DNA of 7,571 nt, taken from an uncultured Campylobacter sp. GTDB lineage: Bacteria > Campylobacterota > Campylobacteria > Campylobacterales > Campylobacteraceae. Positions 1 to 6,430 of the stretch are shown here, piece by piece. The stretch spans positions 1 through 7,571 of the forward strand of contig NZ_CALIJA010000208.1 of assembly GCF_938017615.1 (NCBI RefSeq). Direction: 5' to 3'. The number at the start of each line of letters is the position of its first letter. The stretch's first letter is position 1. The notes below the pieces were generated by a model. That model had not been told where the DNA came from. It was given only the letters and a program-made list of their open reading frames with translations, and did not search any database. A program made the translations under genes and the position numbers.

Positions 1-1290
1 TTCAAAAGAATAGAGGATGATTCAAACGAGTTCAAGCCTCTTTTAATCGAGATAGAGGATGCTCCGCAAAACCCGCTGGGAAGATCAATTTTATGGATCG
101 CTTGCGGGGCTTTGATATTTGCCGTGCTGTGGATGGTATTTGCCAAAGTTGATATCGTAGTAAGCGCTAACGGCAAAGTAGTACCCGACGGCGAGATTAA
201 AATTTTAAAATCGCTCGAAAGCGGCGTCGTCTCTAAAATTTTAGTTAAAGAGGGTGATAGAGTAAAAAAGGGCGATCATCTAATCTTAATCGATCCAAGC
301 GTCTCTACGGTAAATTTATCCACCAAGCAAGAAAGCCTAGCTCTACTTGAATACTCGATAAAAAGGCTCGACGCTCTAAGCTCGGGCAAAAGTTTAGATG
401 CTAACATCAGCGCAGATGAGCTGAGCTTATACAATACGCAAAAATCAAACTACGAAGAGAGCATAAACGTATATAATCTAAAAATGCAAGCTCTGCAAAT
501 GGGGATAAACTCTACTAATTTAGAAGTCGAGAGACTAAGCGGAATTTTAAAGATAGATGAAGCGCGGTTAAACAATCTAAATAAAGTAAAAGATATAATA
601 GCGCGCAAGGATCTATATGAGCTCAAATCAAAGGTAATTGAGCTAAACTCCAATCTTAAAATTTCAAAAGAAAAACTTGCCGAGCAAAGGGCGAATTTAG
701 ATGAGCTAGCTAAAGAGCTTGAGGCCTTTAAAAGCCAAAGCATATCCAAGTGGCTCGATGAGATGCTAGCCAAGCAAAAAGAAGCAAGCTCGCTAAAAGC
801 AGAGATCAACGCGATCTTGTTTCAAACCAGACAGCAGATCATATCCTCTCCGGTTGACGGCTTCGTGGGAAAGCTACTCGTAAATACGCAAGGAACCGCC
901 ATCACAAATCAAGAAAATTTAATCTCTATAGTGCCTAGCGATAAGCCTTTGATCATCAAAGCAAACGTGCTTAATAAAGATATAGGCTATCTGGAAAATA
1001 ATCAAAGCGTAGCCATTAAAGTTCAGACCTTCGACTTTCAAAAATACGGTAAGCTTGAAGGCAAGCTTATTCACATAGCAAACGATGCGATAAATGACGA
1101 GAAACTAGGAGAAATTTACGAAGTAAAGATTAGACCGGATTCTACATTTTTAATCGTAGATGGGATCAAAAAGGAGATCGAGCCCGGTATGAGCGTAACT
1201 GCCGAAGTAAAAGTAGGCAAAAGGCGCGTAATAGAGCTATTTATCTACCCTGTCATCAAATACCTAGACGAAGGACTTAGCGTAAGGTAG
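1..1290 (+). CDS. Type I secretion membrane-fusion protein, HlyD family (5' end outside window)
   Basis: Periplasmic adaptor that links an inner-membrane ABC exporter to a TolC channel in type I secretion. The frame is open from base 1, so the true start is upstream; 429 residues are visible, close to the usual HlyD length, so only a short N-terminal piece is missing. Numbering from the first visible codon: an acidic cytoplasmic segment (1-28), one transmembrane helix (about 30-48), the first half of a lipoyl/barrel-sandwich domain (about 67-99, with ESGVVSKILVKEGDRVKKGD), a long Leu/Lys/Glu-rich coiled coil (about 100-278), the second lipoyl half (about 280-319, ISSPVDGFVGKL) and a C-terminal beta domain with the family-typical EPGMSVTAEVKVGKR. 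The stop is TAG at 1288-1290. It converges on the RTX gene and is presumably its export partner; the ABC transporter is likely encoded just upstream, but that cannot be seen. Family call is firm; substrate pairing is inference. Confidence 0.95.
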   Translation, partial: FKRIEDDSNEFKPLLIEIEDAPQNPLGRSILWIACGALIFAVLWMVFAKVDIVVSANGKVVPDGEIKILKSLESGVVSKILVKEGDRVKKGDHLILIDPSVSTVNLSTKQESLALLEYSIKRLDALSSGKSLDANISADELSLYNTQKSNYEESINVYNLKMQALQMGINSTNLEVERLSGILKIDEARLNNLNKVKDIIARKDLYELKSKVIELNSNLKISKEKLAEQRANLDELAKELEAFKSQSISKWLDEMLAKQKEASSLKAEINAILFQTRQQIISSPVDGFVGKLLVNTQGTAITNQENLISIVPSDKPLIIKANVLNKDIGYLENNQSVAIKVQTFDFQKYGKLEGKLIHIANDAINDEKLGEIYEVKIRPDSTFLIVDGIKKEIEPGMSVTAEVKVGKRRVIELFIYPVIKYLDEGLSVR

Positions 1291-1380
1291 GATAGGAAGA
1301 GAGAGGTAGGTGGTTATTTACCCTATGGATAAGTCTCTGCTCAAATACACTGTTCGTTTGAGCGACTGCCTATCCTGTCT
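1285..1380 (+). other. Two-level inverted repeat over and after the hlyD stop codon
   Basis: Bases 1285-1296 pair with 1369-1380 (12 positions, two of them G-U, core GGATAGG/CCTATCC). Inside lies a perfect 7-bp hairpin, GCTCAAA at 1339-1345 with TTTGAGC at 1357-1363, loop 11 bases. The outer stem includes the hlyD stop codon. There is no T-run after it, so it is not a classical intrinsic terminator. It could be a 3'-end mRNA structure or part of a structured RNA. Pairing is seen directly; function is unknown. Confidence 0.35.
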
Positions 1381-1778
1381 GTCCTAGCGCGACCTCACTT
1401 TAAATTTAACGCAAGCAAGGACGTCCTCTTGATAAATTTTTAATGTAGTGCCGAAGCAGAGTGGATAGCTGACGCCTCTATCTTGAGCTGCTGTTTATTC
1501 TAGCAAGCGAGCCTCTAGCCAAATGTAGCTCGGCAGAGCTGCCCTCACGAGCAATTAGCTATTTTGCCTGGTTTGGCGCGCCGCTGAACAGCTACTTTTC
1601 ATCTGAGTGGTTGTTCATCCTGGCGGATGGCGACAATCCAAGCTAACAAAAACGATATCTTTGCGATAGGCGGGATTATCACCGCCGGTAGCTTTTGCGA
1701 ACAACCGGCGGCGTTTTGTAAATAGTCATTAGCAAAGCACGGCGTAGCATTAGAAGCACGTAGCGTGAGGGTGGAGGA
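1291..1778. other. 488-base stretch between convergent genes, no confident gene
   Basis: No long open frame in any direction. It holds the inverted repeat ending at 1380, small hairpins (for example AGCTC/GAGCT around 1528-1541 and CATCC/GGATG around 1616-1629), the terminator-like stem at 1682-1711, and two short coding-like frames. One is a 36-codon stop-to-stop frame on the - strand (1387-1494) lacking an ATG. The other is a 32-codon ATG frame on the + strand (1627-1725) with no ribosome-binding site. It could be a decayed gene, a dispersed intergenic repeat or an RNA locus; I cannot tell which from this window alone. Confidence 0.5.
1682..1717 (+). terminator. Terminator-like hairpin
   Basis: A perfect 8-bp GC-rich stem, CCGCCGGT at 1682-1689 and ACCGGCGG at 1704-1711, with a 14-base loop, followed after two bases by TTTT (1714-1717). 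The orientation fits transcription on the + strand coming from hlyD. On the - strand no T-run follows, so it is a weak candidate for ending the toxin transcript. The T-run is short and the site is nearly 400 bases past the hlyD stop. Confidence 0.35.
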
Positions 1779-4700
1779 TTAATTCCCCCAGCCACTCGTA
1801 AACATCTGCATGATATCTGGATTATTTTTCATATCATCCATCGAGATATTGCTCATACCGTTATTTGAGGCGTAAGCGTTGAGATCTTCGATGATCTTAT
1901 TTATCTTGCTAGCAGTGATATACTCTCCGCTAGCAAGCGCGATCTGCTCTATGGATGAGCCGCCGAATTGATTATTTATGCGGACGGTGTCGTTTTCGCC
2001 GTATTTTAATACCAGATCGTTGGCAATCTTTTGGAAGGTAATGTTTTCTTTACCAATTCCCTCTTTAAATTTAATCGTATCGCCGCCACCGTGACGATCG
2101 TAGATTGTATCGCTTCCATCGCCTCTACCAAATATATAGGTATCGTCGTAATCTCCACCTTCCAATCTATCGTTACCGGCTCCGCCTTCTAAAGTATCGT
2201 TACCGTCGCTACCGTAAAGTTTATCATCTCCGTCGCCGCCATAAAGAGTGTCGTTACCATCACCGCCGCCGAGAATGTCATCGCCTTCGCCGCCGTAGAT
2301 GGTGTCATTACCGCTCTGACCGTGGAGAGTGTCGTTGCCGGCAGAACCTACCATAATATCATTTGCATTGGTGCCGCTGGAATTAGAAGTTATCGTTGCT
2401 ATGTCTAGCTTATTTTGTGTCTCTTGCCCTATGGCGGCTATGTATTCACCCAACACCCCGCGTTTATTCGCTCCGTATGCGAACTCGGCAAGTAGGCTAA
2501 GACCTGCGGCGAAGTCCTTTTTGCTCTGAAATAAAGTAGTAAACTCCGCCAAATCCACGAAAGCCTTCTTAGGATCGCTTAAGTTAATCTCTTTAAATTT
2601 ATCGATTACTTTGGTGAAATTTAGTCTGAAATCATACTTCGGCTTAGCAGATGCGTTTGCACCGCCGTTTGCGGTATCGGATTTTGAATTATCGCCCGCC
2701 GAGGCACCACCGTTTGCAGCCGTATCGTTAGGCACGGAGATCATATCCAGACTTATCAGATCGGCATAGCCTTTTAGTCTCGTTTGAGCTAGTAGCGACG
2801 CATAGGAGTAGTTTAAAATTTTATCATAGGTCTCGTTTGTGTTTTTGATGATAGCCTTTATATCGTCGTTGCTTATATAATAGAGCTCCGCAGTCTTTGA
2901 GCCGGTGAAAGCATCGATTACTTTGATCTTATATTTTATGCTCTCAAACTCCTTTAGTAAGCTCTCATCTATAGAATTTGAGCTATTCAGTAGAGCCTGA
3001 TATTGAGACGGAGTGAGGCTTAGTCTTCTGGCGTTTGGATTACCGGAGTTTATCACGTTTCCTTCTGCATCTACGTTGATATTTGATCCTGCGCCTAGAC
3101 TTACATTGCTTGGAAGCTTCACCCCTTTTAGGCCTACTTCATAGTCTGCCCCGTTAGAATTTCCGCCCGTGCTTCTTACAGCAGTCTCGCTCCAGGCTTT
3201 TATAAGAGCAGGCAGAGCCTTGAGCTGCTCCTCTTTGGTACCTAAGCGAGAGTAGCTATCTAGCGCGCTAGCTAACTCTTTATTTAATGCAGCGGCGGAT
3301 CTTAGATCTCTTAGTAATCCAAAGCCCTTGATATTTGCTCTAGCCATATCTTCGGAGCTTAACGGCGCCCCGTCTTTAAATTTAGAGTTTATCGTATCTA
3401 CGTTGAAATTCAGATCGCCCATACTATGAGCGGTGCCGTCTTTTTTAATGTAGCTTCCCTTTAGACTTAGGGTGTTTCCGCCTCCTAGATCTTCGTTTAC
3501 CTCATTGTGATTTAGGCTTAGGCTAGCGATGCCTAGCTCATCTAAGCTCTTTAGCTCGCCTTCATCTGAGATCCCGTTAAAGTTCGCATCCTGCCAAATT
3601 TTAAGATCTTTAAATTTATCGTCTTTATTATCTATAAGCCCGTCGTTATTACTATCAAATTCTTTTAAAGCTTCGTAACCGTCCTTGGCTAGTCTTTGAT
3701 TGCCATCTTTATCTTTTATCTGCGTGAAATTTCCAAATAGCTCGCCGCCGTCGTCTATCTTGCCGTTGCCGTTACGATCGTAAGCTAAAATTCCATCCTC
3801 TTTGCTTATCCAAGATGATCTGTGAGATACCCCATCTCCGTTGTGATCGAAGTAAGCTCCGCCGTTAGATGCAGGGCTGATGCCGATCTTGCCGTCTCCG
3901 TTAAGATCAAGGGCGAGAGGGTCGTAGATGGAGAAGTTAAAGATAGAGGCAATTAATTGACCGTAGAAATTTTTAGCGTCTTGGAGGAACTTGCGCGGAT
4001 CGTCCAGGTAGGGGGACCAAAAGTCTTTGAACCTTTCAATATCTTCAGAGTCCCTACCTTTCCAATTAGGATCAAAAGGATTAAATAAATAAGAAGCCAT
4101 CTCCAATATTTCTTTAGGGCTTCTTTCTCCTTTAAGCATACTTGACCAGAAATCCGCAAAAGGAGTTTTTCCATCCCATCTATCATCTGCAGGATTAATA
4201 AAGTATAAAAGGATATCTCTATTTTTGTAAAGATATAAAACCAGTTCGCTTCCTCCGGCGCTGATTAGCATCGTAAGTAAAGCTGTTCCTAACGTTGCCG
4301 TTCCTCCTACTGTAGCCAAAGCTGCTTTTGCTGTAAGATATCCTCCTCCCATAGCTGCCCCATATTCACCTATAATCTCAGAGGCTCGCTTTGTATCTCC
4401 ATCTTTTATAGCTTGTGCAACCTCATACGAAGCTACTCCTGCGCCCAAGATAAGACCTGCTGTTCCTGCTTTATTTAATGCATTAAAGACCTTAGGTAGG
4501 CTCTTTTGTCCGAATTTACCAAGCTCTTTGATCTTATCGCTATATGACATTTTCTCATTATTAACAATCTCTCTTGTGATTTTATCTATATTCTTTTCGT
4601 TGTCGCCTATCGCTATCGGCGCATCTGTAGGCTTTTTATTTCCTGTCGTATGTTCGGCATTACCGTTCACCGTTTTATTTTGATGAGCGATCAAATCTTT

Positions 4701-5417
4701 TGTTTTGACATACAAGATCTCGTTATATTTGATATTTTTTCTAGCGGTTTCGAAGTCTTTTTGATTCAGTTCGTATAGCTCGCTTTTACCAGTTATTTCT
4801 AGCACTGTCTTTCTATCGCTTATTATAAAATTCAGTTTTTCTCTGTCGGTAGCATAAGAATTTAGTTTAGAAGCGAAGTCCGCCTTATTCATGCCGTTGA
4901 TTTTAGTAATGTTTTTATTTTTGAGAAGCTCGGGGAGCTCGGTTTGATAAAATACCCTACCAGTGCTGGCATTGTTTCCCACTAAAGCTACTATTTCTCC
5001 GCCTTTGGTAGTTTTTACAAAATTTTTAGAGATTATATCCCAAGCACCCACCTTTCTAGGTTTACCATTAACCGGATCTTCGCCGCCGATAAATTTATCA
5101 GCAGGCGAAGAATAGTCCGGCTTCCATTCAGGATATTTTCCGTTAATTTTTTTCCAAGCATCTGCAAAGTCTTTATTTTCCTGTATTTTATTCAAAAATT
5201 TATAAGCCTCGGTATTATTTAATATCCTTATTTTTGGATCTTTAGCAAGTTTATCTATTTCGTTCATATTCATACCGGAATACAAAACCGTTTTTTGACC
5301 GCTAGTCTCCACGCTTAAATTTTCTATTATTCTTGTTAGTTCAGCCTTTGTTGCAGGCAACTTACCCTCTACTATTTTCCTTAATTCAGCATTTGCTTGT
5401 TCTACCGTATAGCTCAT
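1779..5417 (-). CDS. RTX toxin: N-terminal CD38-like NADase domain, FrpC-type self-processing module, RTX repeats
   Basis: A 1212-residue calcium-binding protein secreted by a type I system. Order of parts: 41-185, putative ADP-ribosyl cyclase/NAD glycohydrolase domain; 186-310, polar linker; 316-395, Gly/Ala-rich hydrophobic stretch; 403-485, two aromatic repeats; 499-680, self-processing module starting at Asp499-Pro500 with EF-hand-like loops (D504-D508, D524-D528, D547-D555, D588-D596, D610-D618); 681-1010, uncharacterised, with a low-complexity linker at 898-926; 1024-1095, RTX nonapeptides; about 1100-1212, C-terminal RTX-associated and secretion region. There is no N-terminal signal peptide, as expected for type I export. 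The ATG at 5415-5417 is supported by AAGGA six bases upstream and by the adjacent stop of the previous gene. No acyltransferase gene lies nearby, so lipid activation is not indicated. RTX secretion is certain, self-processing very likely by similarity to Neisseria FrpC, and the enzymatic N-terminus is an inference. Confidence 0.95.
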   Translation of the reverse strand: MSYTVEQANAELRKIVEGKLPATKAELTRIIENLSVETSGQKTVLYSGMNMNEIDKLAKDPKIRILNNTEAYKFLNKIQENKDFADAWKKINGKYPEWKPDYSSPADKFIGGEDPVNGKPRKVGAWDIISKNFVKTTKGGEIVALVGNNASTGRVFYQTELPELLKNKNITKINGMNKADFASKLNSYATDREKLNFIISDRKTVLEITGKSELYELNQKDFETARKNIKYNEILYVKTKDLIAHQNKTVNGNAEHTTGNKKPTDAPIAIGDNEKNIDKITREIVNNEKMSYSDKIKELGKFGQKSLPKVFNALNKAGTAGLILGAGVASYEVAQAIKDGDTKRASEIIGEYGAAMGGGYLTAKAALATVGGTATLGTALLTMLISAGGSELVLYLYKNRDILLYFINPADDRWDGKTPFADFWSSMLKGERSPKEILEMASYLFNPFDPNWKGRDSEDIERFKDFWSPYLDDPRKFLQDAKNFYGQLIASIFNFSIYDPLALDLNGDGKIGISPASNGGAYFDHNGDGVSHRSSWISKEDGILAYDRNGNGKIDDGGELFGNFTQIKDKDGNQRLAKDGYEALKEFDSNNDGLIDNKDDKFKDLKIWQDANFNGISDEGELKSLDELGIASLSLNHNEVNEDLGGGNTLSLKGSYIKKDGTAHSMGDLNFNVDTINSKFKDGAPLSSEDMARANIKGFGLLRDLRSAAALNKELASALDSYSRLGTKEEQLKALPALIKAWSETAVRSTGGNSNGADYEVGLKGVKLPSNVSLGAGSNINVDAEGNVINSGNPNARRLSLTPSQYQALLNSSNSIDESLLKEFESIKYKIKVIDAFTGSKTAELYYISNDDIKAIIKNTNETYDKILNYSYASLLAQTRLKGYADLISLDMISVPNDTAANGGASAGDNSKSDTANGGANASAKPKYDFRLNFTKVIDKFKEINLSDPKKAFVDLAEFTTLFQSKKDFAAGLSLLAEFAYGANKRGVLGEYIAAIGQETQNKLDIATITSNSSGTNANDIMVGSAGNDTLHGQSGNDTIYGGEGDDILGGGDGNDTLYGGDGDDKLYGSDGNDTLEGGAGNDRLEGGDYDDTYIFGRGDGSDTIYDRHGGGDTIKFKEGIGKENITFQKIANDLVLKYGENDTVRINNQFGGSSIEQIALASGEYITASKINKIIEDLNAYASNNGMSNISMDDMKNNPDIMQMFTSGWGN
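2133..2348 (-). repeat. RTX nonapeptide repeats (calcium-binding beta-roll)
   Basis: Residues 1024-1095 of the RTX protein contain seven consecutive GGxGxDxUx units (such as GGDGNDTLY and GGAGNDRLE) plus a degenerate eighth, GGDYDDTYI. At DNA level this gives a 27-base periodicity and raised GC. In this family the repeats bind calcium and fold only outside the cell, where calcium is high, pulling the protein out of the channel. Seven to eight units is at the short end for an RTX toxin of this size. Confidence 0.95.
3378..3923 (-). other. Self-processing module of FrpC type (residues 499-680)
   Basis: The segment opens with DPLALDLNGDG, continues with FDHNGDG, DRNGNGKIDDGGELFG, DSNNDGLID and WQDANFNGISDEGEL, and ends near MGDLNFNVD. 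This order matches, from memory, the Neisseria meningitidis FrpC module that cleaves its own Asp-Pro bond when calcium is added and can join the new Asp end to a lysine of another protein. The scissile bond would be Asp499-Pro500, encoded at 3918-3923 (GAC CCT on the - strand). Homology is strong by eye; activity is inferred. Confidence 0.85.
4863..5297 (-). other. Putative ADP-ribosyl cyclase/NAD glycohydrolase (CD38-like) domain, residues 41-185
   Basis: Four blocks match human CD38 in order. VLYSG (Y46, S47) matches the WSR block around W125-S126; ILNNT (N67-T69) matches LEDT at 145-148; W126-xxx-S130 followed by F133 matches W189-xxx-S193 with F196; RVFYQTELP (E160) matches the segment carrying catalytic E226. 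Distance from the first to the second block is 21 residues in both, and the W-to-S spacing is 4 in both. Y replaces the first Trp and N67 replaces E146. The comparison was made by eye from memory; a profile search is needed. Confidence is moderate. Confidence 0.6.
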
Positions 5418-5423
5418 ATTTTA

Positions 5424-5428
5424 TCCTT
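5424..5428 (-). promoter_or_regulatory. Ribosome-binding site of the RTX toxin
   Basis: AAGGA on the - strand, six bases before the ATG at 5415-5417 and two bases after the stop codon (5431-5433) of the preceding gene. The tight spacing suggests that both proteins are made from one mRNA, probably with coupled translation, so that the small protein is made before the toxin. Confidence 0.8.
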
Positions 5429-5430
5429 TG

Positions 5431-5904
5431 TTATAAATTGGCTATTAAGCTTGCCTTTAATTTCTCTTTTGGAGTAAAATTTTCTAGTCCAACTCCGCCA
5501 CCGCCATATATGCTTAAAATTTTTTTCAAAATATCTATAATTTCATCGTTGGTTGTATTCTCGGCATCTGTTTTTATATCGTGAAGCTCATAAATAATTC
5601 TATACGGATCGCCAATCGTTTCATCATTAAAAATCCGCCTCAAGTCCAGCTCTATATCGTTACTTTTATAATGCAATAGCCATATCGTTTTAGTTAAGGC
5701 ATAATCTCCTATATCTCTTAAATAATCATGCGATATACGAATTAGCCAAGTGTTATTTTCTCGGTCTATGCACCAATCTAGTCTTTCTAGGAACCATAGA
5801 CTAATTTCGTCATCACCATATTTTTTACGTATTTTGTTTATAGTTTCCAATAAACTATATTTTTCAATATCCTCTTCTGAAATACGTTCTGTAACAAACG
5901 CCAT
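5431..5904 (-). CDS. Small cytosolic protein, candidate immunity protein for the RTX toxin
   Basis: 157 residues, no signal peptide, lipobox or membrane segment, many acidic residues and four Trp (37, 44, 53, 75). It begins MAFVTERISEEDIEKY and has DWCIDRE at 43-49. I recall this MAF-[IV]-x-ERIS-x-(E/D)D start and the D-W-x-ID-R-E motif from small uncharacterised proteins that can sit beside toxin genes; this is memory, not a search. It ends 13 bases before the toxin ATG, in the same direction, with a strong ribosome-binding site. A toxin acting on NAD would be active in the maker's own cytosol before export, so a small co-expressed inhibitor is expected, like IFS for the streptococcal NADase or IFT for mycobacterial TNT. 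It is not an FrpD-type partner, which is a lipoprotein, and shows no resemblance to an RTX acyltransferase. The coding call is firm; the immunity role is inferred from position and logic. Confidence 0.85.
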   Translation of the reverse strand: MAFVTERISEEDIEKYSLLETINKIRKKYGDDEISLWFLERLDWCIDRENNTWLIRISHDYLRDIGDYALTKTIWLLHYKSNDIELDLRRIFNDETIGDPYRIIYELHDIKTDAENTTNDEIIDILKKILSIYGGGGVGLENFTPKEKLKASLIANL

Positions 5905-5909
5905 TCTCT

Positions 5910-5916
5910 CCTCCTT
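5910..5916 (-). promoter_or_regulatory. Strong ribosome-binding site of the candidate immunity gene
   Basis: AAGGAGG on the - strand, five bases before the ATG at 5902-5904. It is a fuller match than the toxin's AAGGA, which suggests that the small protein is made in excess over the toxin. That reading is inference from the sites alone. Confidence 0.85.
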
Positions 5917-5969
5917 AAGAAATTTTAATAATCTTAGATTTTACGATATGTTTATATTCGCCCATGCGC

Positions 5970-6131
5970 TCATAAATATATAGTAGGAAGTAGGATTTGT
6001 TTTATTAGAGCTTGCTTGGCAGAGCGTTTATCCGTTTTAGCGCTTGCGTTATAAAGAGCTTTATTGACCACTATCGACTCTTTACCGCAATCTCTCATCA
6101 AATCCCTACTCATATAAAAATTTCGCCGCAT
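5970..6131 (-). CDS. Possible small basic protein or gene remnant, 53 residues
   Basis: An ATG-initiated frame encoding MRRNFYMSRDL... and ending LLPTIYL. It is rich in Lys, Arg and Ala, with a likely helical middle (SAKTDKRSAKQALIKQ). An in-frame TAA lies just upstream; a second ATG at 6111-6113 would give 47 residues. No clear ribosome-binding site precedes either start. After the stop, a +1 shift gives a further 16-18 sensible codons (YERMGEYKHIVKSK), so it may be a frameshifted relic. I do not recognise it. Length alone does not rule out chance. Confidence 0.3.
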   Translation of the reverse strand: MRRNFYMSRDLMRDCGKESIVVNKALYNASAKTDKRSAKQALIKQILLPTIYL

Positions 6132-6372
6132 TTTATCTTTTTATTCTTACGCTATATTTAAAATCTAAAACTACTTTCGCTTTGTCGAATTTTGAAGCCT
6201 ACTTCTTCCTTGAATTTTAAAATTTTACTTTTGTATATTGAGGCAAGATATTAAATATAGTAGAGCAAGACATAAAGTCCAAAGCCGAATACAAACCGAG
6301 AAATACGATTATTAAAACCGTGTGACGCAATGTCTAAAAGATCAATGCAAGACGCTATGTTAAAACGCTATA

Positions 6373-6421
6373 GCCGCTTAAACTATCTATTGGGCTAGCC
6401 GCGAAACCATCTACTTGGCTA
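6373..6421. repeat. Imperfect tandem repeat, 25 + 24 bases
   Basis: Two adjacent units, 6373-6397 and 6398-6421, both begin GCCGC and end in TTGG(G)CTA, with matching positions between (AAACTATCTA against AAACCATCTA) and a one-base indel. It sits just past the stop codon of the TolC gene. No function is suggested. Confidence 0.5.
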
Positions 6422-6430
6422 CCAAACGTT

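Larger units (their letters stand above)
5905..6430. other. 526-base AT-rich spacer upstream of the immunity-toxin pair
   Basis: It must hold the promoter for the immunity-toxin pair if these are not read through from the TolC gene. A TATAAA at 5951-5956 (- strand) is a possible -10 box, without a recognisable -35, which is normal for Campylobacter. It also holds a 53-codon - strand ORF (5970-6131), the palindrome AATTTTAAAATT at 6213-6224, and a two-copy imperfect tandem repeat at 6373-6421. No convincing intrinsic terminator follows the TolC stop codon at 6431-6433. Confidence 0.45.

Noticed and set aside
112..114. TTG as the start of the HlyD-type protein
   Set aside because: It falls inside the transmembrane helix; the frame is open back to base 1 and codes a normal HlyD N-terminal segment, so the gene begins upstream of the window.
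450..809. - strand open frame rich in Ser and Leu
   Set aside because: It is the reverse of the HlyD coiled coil and has no ribosome-binding site or recognisable content.
2133..2348. Regular repeats as a possible CRISPR array
   Set aside because: The repeats are contiguous 27-base units coding RTX nonapeptides, with no spacers.
2105..2356. + strand open frame rich in Arg and Tyr
   Set aside because: It is the antisense of the 27-base-periodic RTX repeats; the periodicity removes stops from the other strand.
3953..4186. - strand frame overlapping the aromatic repeats of the toxin
   Set aside because: It lies in another frame fully inside the toxin gene, with no start signal of its own.
5431..5904. 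HlyC-type acyltransferase or FrpD-type lipoprotein
   Set aside because: The sequence does not resemble an RTX acyltransferase, and there is no signal peptide or lipobox Cys near the N-terminus.
6330..6398. 22-codon + strand ORF beginning MSKRSMQD
   Set aside because: Very short, no ribosome-binding site, antisense to the transcript direction and overlapping the small tandem repeat.
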